Source: Lachnospiraceae bacterium (GTDB lineage Bacteria > Bacillota > Clostridia > Lachnospirales > Lachnospiraceae). From it: 64,000 bases of DNA. The translations under genes were made by a program, and so were the position numbers. The notes below the pieces were generated by a model. It did no database searches and had not been told where the DNA came from. It worked only from the letters and a program-made list of their open reading frames with translations. Below, in pieces: positions 16,941 through 26,030 of this stretch (positions are counted from its first letter, which is position 1; each line of letters opens with the position of its first letter). The stretch is taken from NCBI GenBank assembly GCA_024684675.1, contig JAIKWO010000199.1:1-64000 (forward strand). Reading direction: 5' to 3'.

Positions 16941-19652
16941 TTATTTGCGATTCTTCTTAGCGCAGTGCGCTCTCCACATCCGTTCGCCTGCGGCGCCGAA
17001 GGCTGCTACGACAAACATCCACCAGAGGTTCGTCGGTGCCGGAACCGTCTCATCGGCAATGCCGTCCTCAAACGTTGCGGCTGTTGGAGAAGCGGCATCT
17101 TCAATATTGGAGTATTCCTGATCCCCCAGCGCATCCTCAACCGATGCCGCTGTTGCGAATCGTTCGTTTTCAATAATGATCACGTCGCCGCCGGTTACAT
17201 TTTCAGAAACGGTACCCGCCGCAGTGCCATCGCCTGCCTGCCATGCCGTAATGCTCTGCGCATCGCCGTTCAAAGCTGCGCTGCCGGATCCGGAAGATCT
17301 TCTGCTTGAGCCTTTGGAAGAACCGCGATCCGATCCTTTTGAAGAACCGTTATCTTCAAATCTTCTCAGCACGTCTGCAAGATCCTGCTCTGCGTCTTCG
17401 AACTGCTTCTGAAGACTCGTAAGCTTCTGCTCTGCGGTTTCTTTCGTCTCCTCTGCTTCCCGCTTCATCTCATTTAGCTTATCGATCAGACCCGCGACGG
17501 TCAGATCGTTCATTGCCGCCTTATCTTCATCGGAAACAGTAAGCCCGAGGTAATCTGCGATATCCTGAATTCCAAGCACTTCCGCTGCCTTCATGGAACG
17601 TCTGCTGATCATGCTCTTGGATACAACATCATTGATGGCATCATTCAGCTTATCAACCTGATCCTGGGCATTCTCGGCTGCTTCTTTTGCCTTGTCGGTC
17701 GCTTCCTTGTACTGCACATACTTGGTGATCAGTTGCGCCGTGTCATCGTCCGATGCATTGTCGGCAACATATTTGTTCAGTCCCATACTTCTCTCTACAA
17801 CTGCCGTTACCGTCTCAGAACCCTTGCGGTTGATGAGCGCCTGGATCACTTCCTTGTACACAGCCGTATTGGACGCTTTCGATGTATACTTGTCGATGTT
17901 AAAATCGGATGCAACGATAAGACAGTCTCCGTCATGGAAAAGGCTGTTCTTGTTCTGAACCACTTCCGTAAGCGCATAGCCGTTGATCGATACGAAGTTG
18001 CCGTCCGCATCCGTCACAACCTTATTGCCGTCCGTCGAGTGCTCCAGCTCGTCGCGGATCACAAGCTGCAAATTGCCGTCCTCATCCACATAGCGGAATA
18101 CGTCAAATTTTCCGTCCTTATATTTTTGACCCCTTCCCTTATCCTTATCGGAAAGGCTTTGCTTACCATCGTAATAATAGTCCAGTACTTTCTGGTTCGC
18201 CATGATCTCCAGCTCTGACTTTTCGAATACAACAATGCCGGGCTGGCTGTGGTTGAGATTAAGCTTTTCATTATACGTAGAAAGTCTGGTCAGCGAATCA
18301 TAGTTAAAGTATTTTTTACCGTCCTGTTCATCGCCGTTCTCATCAATGTACTTGTATGTTACCCATGTGTAGTTATACTCCTGCCCGTCAGCACCCTTTA
18401 AGGATTCGAACGCGCAGCTTCCCGCAACCACGTCGATGTTCAAAACCTTGGGCAGATAGTAATTCTCTACAACAGAACGCATTGTTGCACGGCTCAAATC
18501 ATAGATGTTTTTGGTTTTATCATTCCACGAATTCGTCCACTCGTCTCTTGCTTTCTCCGCCTTCATTTTGTCGGAAAGCGACTTAGCTGCACTCTCATCG
18601 GCAAGCTGATCCGTTACCGCATCAAGCGCATCCGCAAGATTCTGCACTTTCGTCCTTGCTTCCGTAACCTCTTTCTGTGCAGCCTGTGCATAGCCGGATG
18701 CCTCTTTTGCCTTTGCTTCGAAGTGATCTTCTGCCTCTTCCAAAGCAGACTGTGCTTCCTTCAGATTCTGTAACGCTGCCTCATACTGCTTGACAAGGTT
18801 GTCGTAAATCTCCTTTTTGGATACAAGATCTTTGCCTGTTTCCTCCACAAGATCCTTCAGATCCTGATACGCCTGCTCTGCATCCTGATTCGAGCCTGCA
18901 GACTGGATGGATTCTACAAGAGATTCCACTTTCCGGCTTGCCGACTCCGTCTCGGATTTCATCAGATTTACAGTGTCTTTAAGCGCTTTGGCATCTTCTG
19001 CTGCATCCTTTGCTTCTTCTTCCACATGCTCATAAGCTGTCTGCGCTTGATCGTATTCCTTCTCAGCGTCAACAAGACTCTCTTTGGATTTTGTTATATT
19101 TTCGGATGCATCCTGATAGTTACTGATAGCAGATTTCTTTTCTTTACCCTTTTCATCCGTAGAGTCGGAAGCAACATCCTTCACTTTCTCTACAAGGTTT
19201 TCAATGGCACTCTTCGCTTTTCCGTTGCTGTCAGAAGGATCAGCCGCGTCAATGCCTGCATCGGCATCACCTTTTACGATCGTATCTGCCGCTTCTTTCG
19301 CTGCCTCGCTTGCGGATGCGGATTCTTCTTTTGTTTCCTCCTTGCTTTCGGAAGAAGATTCGGAACCCGACTCAGAAGAGGAGCTCGAAGACGAATCAGA
19401 AGACGAACCGGAATCCGATTTGGAAACCGATGATTTGGCCGAATCAGCTGCTTTCTGCGCACTGCTTGTCGCTTTCTCATGGCTCTCCGATTTGGAAGAG
19501 GATTCATGCGAAGATTTGCTTTCCGACGAGCCGGAATCGTCATCCGATTCGCTGGCATATGCGGTGATCGGCGTTGATAACGCGATCATGGCAGAAATGC
19601 CGATTGTAAGAGCTGATAAAAGACCAACATTGGTAATGTCTTTTCTTTTCAC
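16941..19652 (-). CDS. Large secreted/membrane-anchored Ser-rich coiled-coil protein, function unknown
   Basis: 903 aa: signal peptide ending ...TPITAYAS, Ser/Glu/Lys low-complexity segment, coiled coils, a globular middle, a second Ser-rich linker, and C-terminal TM NLWWMFVVAAFGAAG plus a basic tail. Confidence 0.75.
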   Translation of the reverse strand: MKRKDITNVGLLSALTIGISAMIALSTPITAYASESDDDSGSSESKSSHESSSKSESHEKATSSAQKAADSAKSSVSKSDSGSSSDSSSSSSSESGSESSSESKEETKEESASASEAAKEAADTIVKGDADAGIDAADPSDSNGKAKSAIENLVEKVKDVASDSTDEKGKEKKSAISNYQDASENITKSKESLVDAEKEYDQAQTAYEHVEEEAKDAAEDAKALKDTVNLMKSETESASRKVESLVESIQSAGSNQDAEQAYQDLKDLVEETGKDLVSKKEIYDNLVKQYEAALQNLKEAQSALEEAEDHFEAKAKEASGYAQAAQKEVTEARTKVQNLADALDAVTDQLADESAAKSLSDKMKAEKARDEWTNSWNDKTKNIYDLSRATMRSVVENYYLPKVLNIDVVAGSCAFESLKGADGQEYNYTWVTYKYIDENGDEQDGKKYFNYDSLTRLSTYNEKLNLNHSQPGIVVFEKSELEIMANQKVLDYYYDGKQSLSDKDKGRGQKYKDGKFDVFRYVDEDGNLQLVIRDELEHSTDGNKVVTDADGNFVSINGYALTEVVQNKNSLFHDGDCLIVASDFNIDKYTSKASNTAVYKEVIQALINRKGSETVTAVVERSMGLNKYVADNASDDDTAQLITKYVQYKEATDKAKEAAENAQDQVDKLNDAINDVVSKSMISRRSMKAAEVLGIQDIADYLGLTVSDEDKAAMNDLTVAGLIDKLNEMKREAEETKETAEQKLTSLQKQFEDAEQDLADVLRRFEDNGSSKGSDRGSSKGSSRRSSGSGSAALNGDAQSITAWQAGDGTAAGTVSENVTGGDVIIIENERFATAASVEDALGDQEYSNIEDAASPTAATFEDGIADETVPAPTNLWWMFVVAAFGAAGERMWRAHCAKKNRK

Positions 19653-19682
19653 GGAAAGTGCCTCCTGTAAAACAAAACAAAT

Positions 19683-20018
19683 CTATTCTTCTTCGTCTCC
19701 GCCGATACATTCAAGTAAGAACTGGAGAACATCCGGTGTAAACTTTCTGGCTTTAAACGCGACGGCTTTTCTCTTTTCGTCTTCAACATCCTCTCTGACT
19801 GCTTCCGCATACATGATCATAGTCTCTGCAACAACGACCAGATCTCTGCCGACCATATTCGGAACGTGATTATCTACAATGATCGAAATGCCCAAAGGAC
19901 TGATGTTTTTCACCTGCCCGTAGTATTTTTCAAGCGTTTCCTTGTCTACGATCACACTGTTTGCCAGAAATTCCACACGGTTAATCGTTCTTCTCTCTAA
20001 CATTTTGAGTACCCCCAT
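19683..20018 (-). CDS. PilZ domain protein (putative c-di-GMP receptor)
   Basis: 111 aa with ERRTINRVEF...VKNISPLGISIIVDN, matching PilZ RxxxR and [D/N]xSxxG spacing. Confidence 0.65.
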   Translation of the reverse strand: MGVLKMLERRTINRVEFLANSVIVDKETLEKYYGQVKNISPLGISIIVDNHVPNMVGRDLVVVAETMIMYAEAVREDVEDEKRKAVAFKARKFTPDVLQFLLECIGGDEEE

Positions 20019-20081
20019 TCAATCAAAAGTTTATATCGAACCGATCGCTCGAACATATTATAAAATAAAAATAAAATTTTT

Positions 20082-20694
20082 TTAGTCTATCGTAAAGTAC
20101 AGTCCATCCACTTCCTCCAGAAGCTTTGTAAGGGCTTCCTGTCCGTGTTTAATAAAACGCTCTCCTTTATCACCATCTCCAACATCAGCCTTTACACTTC
20201 TGGACATGCCGATGATATACAGGAAACGGATCGTCGCAGCCAGATCAAAGATCGGATGGCCGAGACACAGTGAGTCCATATCGATCAGCATCGGCTCATC
20301 ATTGACCAGCATAACATTCTTCATATGAAGGTCGCCATGCACCACGTGATGATCTTCCGGAATCTGTTCCAGATAGAATCGAAGCGTTTTGTACTGTTCA
20401 TCCGTCATATACTCTTTTGCGAGTTCCAGATTATCCAGGTACAAATCCTTAGCTGAAGGAAGGGTTCCCGGTTCAATCTCGATCGTGTGAATGTACTTCA
20501 CAAAATCTACGAATCGGAGTGTCCGAAGGCCGGCACTGGAGATATAGTCCAGATCTTCCAGATTCATCTCAAACGTTTTGGGATCGCGCCCTGCGACCGT
20601 CTCCGCAACTTCATCATAAAACTTCTGTGCATTCTCAGCGTCAATGCGTCCTTTGGGAAAAATGATCAGTTTCGCGTTTTTCTTCTGTTCTCAT
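20082..20694 (-). pseudogene. Degraded STAS domain-APH kinase fusion gene
   Basis: The ATG at 20694 has an AAGGAG SD. Its frame stops after 17 codons; removing one A from the A5 tract (20677-20681) restores MRTEENAKLIIFPKGRIDAENAQKFYDEVAETVAGRDPKTFEMNLEDLDYISSAGLR. The STAS segment then runs into the kinase C-lobe (HGDLHMKNVMLVNDEPMLIDMD) without the N-lobe. Confidence 0.75.
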
Positions 20695-20733
20695 ATTGGC
20701 TCCTTTTCCTGTTTTTAGCTGGTATAAGCAATC

Positions 20734-21525
20734 TCATACTTCCAGATACATTGTACGAAGTCTTTGAATCTCTTCAGTCGTCAGCTTAAGACCGTTTTGA
20801 ACAAAGCTGTTAAAATCGCCAAAAAACTCTTCTACCGCCTGATAGAATGTCTCAATATACGCCATGTCCGCCCCAAAGAGGTAACGCAGCGCCTCTTCGC
20901 TAATCGCCACGCCGCTTGGCGCATGCTTTCCGACTTGCTCCAATAGGCGGGTAATATCATCCGCAAGACATTCATTTGTAAAAAGGTACTCGCTAAGGAT
21001 CTTCTGACGCGGCACGCCCAGGATCTCTTCAAGGATCGCACTTGCAATGCCCGCGCGGTCTTTGCCCGCCGTGCAGTGCCAGAGCACGGCTTTCTCATGG
21101 GTATCCAGAAGGATTCTGAAAAAGCGTGCATACTGCGACATGGCGAATTCACTTGTCGGGAAAAAGCGATACAGCGTACACATATAATGCTTTGCTCGCT
21201 TTGGATCACCCGATATCGTCATCAGCCTATTGTCTGCTTCCGACTCTCTGGAAATTCCGATCGTCAGATCATCCACCACCGGAATGTGGTGATACGTGAT
21301 TCCCGGAAGGATCACCTCAGGATTTTCTTTTCGCTCCTGCTCAGAGCGAAAATCGATAACCGTATCGACCTGCGAACTGAGTTTACGCTCATCGTTCTTA
21401 GTCATTCCCGTCAACATACCGCTCCGAAACAGTCTGCCCCGGCGGATCCTCTGTCCGTCAGTCGTTATCTCGCCTCCAAGATCTCGCGTATTATGCATTT
21501 TTTCAAACTCAATCCGCTCACTCAT
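20734..21525 (-). CDS. Tyrosine/dual-specificity-type protein phosphatase (Cys-based)
   Basis: Active-site motif VLWHCTAGKDRAGIASAI; N-terminal NTRDLGG and RLFRSGML typical of the PtpB/IphP-like family. Confidence 0.87.
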   Translation of the reverse strand: MSERIEFEKMHNTRDLGGEITTDGQRIRRGRLFRSGMLTGMTKNDERKLSSQVDTVIDFRSEQERKENPEVILPGITYHHIPVVDDLTIGISRESEADNRLMTISGDPKRAKHYMCTLYRFFPTSEFAMSQYARFFRILLDTHEKAVLWHCTAGKDRAGIASAILEEILGVPRQKILSEYLFTNECLADDITRLLEQVGKHAPSGVAISEEALRYLFGADMAYIETFYQAVEEFFGDFNSFVQNGLKLTTEEIQRLRTMYLEV

Positions 21526-21549
21526 CGTTCCATCTCACGCATTCCGCTC

Positions 21550-22740
21550 TTACTTTGCCGCACTACGAAGAATCATACGAATCGCCTGTTCATTCGGGAT
21601 CACGATCGGTCGGAGCAGATTATCCATAATCATATCGCCGCGCTTCATTGCGCCTTCGCTACCGTTTCCGACGATCAAAGCGACATTGAACGCATACAAA
21701 AGCCCGAGTCTTTGATAGAGCGCGTCGATCTCGGCCTGATCCGTAAGCCCGGTATACTTCCGGAAGAACATTTCGCCTGTTTCTGCGATCAGATCTGCCG
21801 GCATGCCGACACTTCTAACCAGGACATCTGCGGACCGCTTTGGTGCAACGATCATGTCGCGATAGATCGAAGTCAGGTCACAAATGGGCGGCCCCATTGT
21901 AACCTCCTGCATATCGATCAAAACGAGTTCACCGTCCTGCAGCATGATGTTGCCCGGATGGAGATCATTGTGTGTGACGGTATCTGCCTCCGGTATCTCG
22001 TCAATCAGGCTGTGAAGAAGTGCGATCTCCTCATCGGAGCACCATGTTCCCAGGTTGTTCGCCATGCTATGATAGAGTTCCTGAACCGGCGTAAAGCTCC
22101 CCTTAGGCACATGCGCCGAATGAAGCGTTTTTGCAAGCGCAACATACTGATTCACATACTCTTCAAGCTTCTCCGGATGTGCGCTCATGGCATGGCCGAG
22201 CGTATCGGAATGCAAGAGTTCAAACACGATACCGCGACAATCACCCACCTGCACCGAATCGTATGCGATCACGGACGGGATCCCGTTAACAAAAGCCGTT
22301 CGTGCGAAGTTCCTCTCCCGCTCGATCACATCGATCCCGATCCACGGTTTATAGACTTTGACGATCTTGTCATCATCAATACGATAAACGGCACCGTTGC
22401 CGCCTTCACCGATTTTCTCACAGCCTGCGATATCGATCGTGCGCAGTTTCTTACGAACGGTCAGAAGCTGCGTAAAACCGGTCGTCTCAAAAATGTCATA
22501 GACTTCGGGTGATACATCAAACACTTCTACCGCTTCGCCGGCCTCCTTGCGAACCTTCATCAGGACGCGAAGACCCGCACTTGAAATATATGCAAGATCA
22601 CCGGCATCGAACGCAGGCGTCATGCCCTGATGCGCTGATAAAATCTCTGTGATCTCTTTCTCCGTATCGGCTGCATTATTCGTATCAATCCTTCCCGAAA
22701 GCGCCAGGACCACTTTTCCGTCTTTTTCCTGAAATGTCAT
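21550..22740 (-). CDS. STAS domain fused to an aminoglycoside-phosphotransferase-like kinase domain
   Basis: N-terminal STAS: VVLALSGRIDTNNAADTEKEI...DLAYISSAGLRVLMKVRKEAG. APH part: IGEGGNGAVYRIDDDKIVKVY and VTHNDLHPGNIMLQDGELVLIDMQ. Confidence 0.85.
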   Translation of the reverse strand: MTFQEKDGKVVLALSGRIDTNNAADTEKEITEILSAHQGMTPAFDAGDLAYISSAGLRVLMKVRKEAGEAVEVFDVSPEVYDIFETTGFTQLLTVRKKLRTIDIAGCEKIGEGGNGAVYRIDDDKIVKVYKPWIGIDVIERERNFARTAFVNGIPSVIAYDSVQVGDCRGIVFELLHSDTLGHAMSAHPEKLEEYVNQYVALAKTLHSAHVPKGSFTPVQELYHSMANNLGTWCSDEEIALLHSLIDEIPEADTVTHNDLHPGNIMLQDGELVLIDMQEVTMGPPICDLTSIYRDMIVAPKRSADVLVRSVGMPADLIAETGEMFFRKYTGLTDQAEIDALYQRLGLLYAFNVALIVGNGSEGAMKRGDMIMDNLLRPIVIPNEQAIRMILRSAAK

Positions 22741-22758
22741 CTCAGCTATCCTCCTTGT

Positions 22759-24549
22759 CTAATTCGTGTCCATTTTGATTGAAACAATGTTCAAATGATA
22801 TGCGTAGCTATATGCAATATTCCGGCAGATCTTCTGCACCATCGTTATGCCGATCTTGGAAAAGCTTTCCGACTTTGCATCGAAAACGAGCGGATTATAG
22901 GGATCATCGTAGTTACGAAGGATGATCTCGATCAGATTGCCTGTTCTGAATACCTTGATGTCCATATAGGCATTCGGGTCAGTCTTCCGATCCCCCATGC
23001 GATGCACAATGTAATCTGCTGCGATCTCTTCCGTGCAAAGTGCTGCTTTATAAGCAATCCGCTTGTCAGTACCGTTTTCGCAAAGGAATTCCTGGAGCTT
23101 CGCGGAGATAAACGTAACATCCTTCGCATCGGTCGGAACGCTTACGTCAAGCTCGGTTGTACGATCCGCCTCTTCCTTCAAAAACAGGATCTTTTCAATT
23201 GATAAGAATAATGTTTTGTGTTTGCATGCCAGAATCAAAAACAGAATGAGAAAGAACGGAACGCTGTTAAATCCCATCGCAATCCACACGCCGGTAACGC
23301 CAAAAGCCCTTCCTGCAATCGGGAGGATCAGCGGATACAGAACGCTGTCCGGAATAATAGCTACCGCCATCGACATCAGAAGATGTCCGGTCGCTTCGTA
23401 TGCCCCGCTGAAGAGATACGGCGCCACAGTCACCATGCCGGCAGCTGCGATTATGAGATAACCGGTTCCCGCATCGGCATTTCCGGCCAGATTATAGAAT
23501 TCCAGGATCGGGGATCTGGCCGCGACCAGAACAAGTGCAACCCCTGCCGCATAGAGAAGCCCCATCTTATATGCTGTCGTAAGCGTCTTCTTGACGCCGC
23601 CAATATCTCTGGCTCCATGCAGGATCGCAAACATAGGCTGTGCCGCAAACGCCGTCCCGCGCGCCGCAGTGCGGACAAGATTAAAAATCGACTTGATCAC
23701 GGCAACAAGTGCCAGAACCGCAGTATCCCCGGCAAAAACAGAAAGGACGATCCTGTTTACGATCGAAGTGCTTGCCGAATCCAGCATGTTATCTGCGGAA
23801 GCCGGGAAGCCTCTTCGGATCATATCAAGAAAATCCATGATATTCTGTTTGTTTAAAGGATAGAATCCGAACTTCGCCCGGATCTTCCTCTTTCTCATCA
23901 AGACATATGCCGTGATCATCTGTGCGAATGTAGCAAACGCTGAAGCGATCCCAAGACCCGCAATCCCGATGTCGGCAGGAAGGTACATAACAAGCGCAAC
24001 CGATGTAACAAAGTTCACCGCAACGCAGACTGCACTGCAGATCATGCTGTCTGACTGATAACCATAGGACGAAATAACAAGTTGCAAAAGTGTCCCGATC
24101 GCAAAAAACAGAATCTCCAGACATGCCGTACGCACATAGAGACGACTTAAGATCAGCACCGTTTCCGTTGCCTTGCCGGCACCCGCAATGCCAAGGACCA
24201 CATCTGTCTGGAAGAAGCAGATCTCCAGGAAAATCAGATCGACAACGATCGTAAAGAACATTCCGAGCGAATAGTATCTGTGATAATCGTCCATTTGATT
24301 GCGGCCCATCGCATGTAAAAACTTTAAATAGGCACCGTGCAGGATCATAGCCGTAAAGGAAAGCATGATTCCGATCATCGGCATACCCAGTGCGATCGCC
24401 GCTACCGCATCCGCACCCAGGAAATGTCCGGCAACGATCGTATCGACCATAAAGGTCATCGATTGCACCAGTGCAAAGAGCAGGCACGGCGGCATCATTT
24501 TTTTCATTGTACTTGATGTTAAAACATTCGCTTGTAATTCTGTTGTCAT
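22759..24549 (-). CDS. MATE-family transporter with C-terminal RsbW-like HATPase domain
   Basis: N-terminal about 450 aa are 12-TM MATE. The last ~140 aa carry ALCTEEIAADYIVH and LRNYDDPYNPLVFD...GITMVQKICRNIAYSYAYHLNIVSIKM, resembling anti-sigma-factor-type HATPase. Confidence 0.8.
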   Translation of the reverse strand: MTTELQANVLTSSTMKKMMPPCLLFALVQSMTFMVDTIVAGHFLGADAVAAIALGMPMIGIMLSFTAMILHGAYLKFLHAMGRNQMDDYHRYYSLGMFFTIVVDLIFLEICFFQTDVVLGIAGAGKATETVLILSRLYVRTACLEILFFAIGTLLQLVISSYGYQSDSMICSAVCVAVNFVTSVALVMYLPADIGIAGLGIASAFATFAQMITAYVLMRKRKIRAKFGFYPLNKQNIMDFLDMIRRGFPASADNMLDSASTSIVNRIVLSVFAGDTAVLALVAVIKSIFNLVRTAARGTAFAAQPMFAILHGARDIGGVKKTLTTAYKMGLLYAAGVALVLVAARSPILEFYNLAGNADAGTGYLIIAAAGMVTVAPYLFSGAYEATGHLLMSMAVAIIPDSVLYPLILPIAGRAFGVTGVWIAMGFNSVPFFLILFLILACKHKTLFLSIEKILFLKEEADRTTELDVSVPTDAKDVTFISAKLQEFLCENGTDKRIAYKAALCTEEIAADYIVHRMGDRKTDPNAYMDIKVFRTGNLIEIILRNYDDPYNPLVFDAKSESFSKIGITMVQKICRNIAYSYAYHLNIVSIKMDTN

Positions 24550-24625
24550 CTTTTATCCCTCTTACGTCTACGCATGAAAATAACGGAGTATCCAATCGGA
24601 CACTCCGCTTTCACTTATTTCATGA

Positions 24626-25264
24626 TCATACGATCGAATAGCCGAAGCCGTTGCAGATTGCATCAACCGGCATTCTGTTCTTGCACATTGGACACTCTTC
24701 CGGTCTGTACTTGAAATAATCCGGAAGATCCGCAGGACTGTAAAGGAAATGGATCGGCATATCCAGTACCTTGGTCGCCGCAGAGAAAATAGACGATACA
24801 CCCATGACATCGCCGCCGAAATACTTTACCGAATTGATCGCTTTGATCAGTGTACTTCCCGTGGAGATCGAAGCCAGAAGGATCAGCACTTTTTTTCCTT
24901 TGATCATGTGCTTCATATTCTCTCGGAAGATCATCTGACCGGCACTGTCATATTCCGGTGTCGCAATATAGATCGTCTGATGCGAATTCAGAGAATGCAC
25001 GCCGGCTTTGGTCAGCTTGTTTGCAAGATAGGCACCGACCACTTCCATGTTGTCGAGACAGAGAACCGTATCAACGATATCGCTGACCATATACTGCTGC
25101 GCAAGTTCTTCGCCGGTCGCGCGCGCTTCTCTCTGACGCGTCTTCATGTCTGTCAGATCCATGTAATAGTTAACATGTGAATAAGGCGTGATAAAATGCC
25201 CCGGGATATACCTTAATACAACATCTTTATTGGTTGGGTAATCAATTTTTTTGTATGCCTGCAT
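24626..25264 (-). CDS. Phosphoribosyltransferase-like protein with C-terminal CPxC
   Basis: PRPP-loop-like LILLASISTGSTLIKAINSVKYFGG; C-terminal ECPMCKNRMPVDAICNGFGYS. Confidence 0.6.
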   Translation of the reverse strand: MQAYKKIDYPTNKDVVLRYIPGHFITPYSHVNYYMDLTDMKTRQREARATGEELAQQYMVSDIVDTVLCLDNMEVVGAYLANKLTKAGVHSLNSHQTIYIATPEYDSAGQMIFRENMKHMIKGKKVLILLASISTGSTLIKAINSVKYFGGDVMGVSSIFSAATKVLDMPIHFLYSPADLPDYFKYRPEECPMCKNRMPVDAICNGFGYSIV

Positions 25265-25385
25265 AATATCCCTCCTGCTATTGTATGTTTTATATAAATA
25301 TTATACAAGAAAAATCTCTATAATGGAAGGGTTATTGGCACAATTATCTGAATATTTCAAACACCATCGATTTTACAAGCGTATC

Positions 25386-26030
25386 CTATAGCAGAATCCC
25401 CAGCAGATCTGATATTTGCGTAATATCATGATCGGCAATATGACTCGTAGCCGCATCCCCGATCGCGACTGTCGCCATACCGGCCGCCTTGCCGGCATTG
25501 ATCCCCGCCTCGGCATCTTCCACCACCAGACATCTGTTGCAGGGCTGATTTAAATAATTGGCAGCCTTTACAAACACTTCCGGATTCGGTTTGGAATTGT
25601 CGATGTTGTTCCCATCCGAAATCGCATCAAACGCATCGGCAAGTTTTACTTTTTCCAAAATAAACTTTGCATTCTTGCTGGATGAACCGATCGAGATCAG
25701 ATACCCACGCCGCCGAAGCTCCGAAAGCGTATCCCGGACGGAATCCGATACATCGCCCGGCGTCATACCCGCCAGAAGTTCCCTGTAATAATCGTTCTTT
25801 CTGGTGGCAAGCGCAATCTTTTCGCCATCGGAAAGCGCCCGGCCGGTATAATTCTCCAAAAGGATCTCGAGGCAGTCCATCCGACTGACCCCACGAAGTC
25901 TGTTATTCAGCGTTTCGTCGAAGTAGATCCCGAGTTCATCCGCAATCTTCTTCCATGCGATATAGTGAAATTTGTCGGTAAAGACGATCACGCCGTCCAG
26001 ATCAAAGATCACCGAAGTTATCATGATCAC
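25386..26030 (-). CDS. pgmB: Beta-phosphoglucomutase (HAD superfamily)
   Basis: VIFDLDGVIVFTDKFHYIAWKKIADE and SRMDCLEILL; overlaps the GH65 gene by 4 nt. Confidence 0.9.
   Translation of the reverse strand: MIMITSVIFDLDGVIVFTDKFHYIAWKKIADELGIYFDETLNNRLRGVSRMDCLEILLENYTGRALSDGEKIALATRKNDYYRELLAGMTPGDVSDSVRDTLSELRRRGYLISIGSSSKNAKFILEKVKLADAFDAISDGNNIDNSKPNPEVFVKAANYLNQPCNRCLVVEDAEAGINAGKAAGMATVAIGDAATSHIADHDITQISDLLGILL

Noticed and set aside
16941-19652. Sortase-anchored adhesin
   Set aside because: C-terminus has TM and basic tail but no LPxTG-like motif; anchoring is more likely by the TM segment alone.
20082-20567. Intact 161-aa small kinase
   Set aside because: Start codon lies inside a STAS domain and the kinase N-lobe is missing; better explained as a pseudogene fragment.
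21076-22512. 478-aa plus-strand ORF
   Set aside because: Antisense to the phosphatase and STAS-kinase genes, which have recognisable catalytic motifs; composition is that of a shadow ORF.
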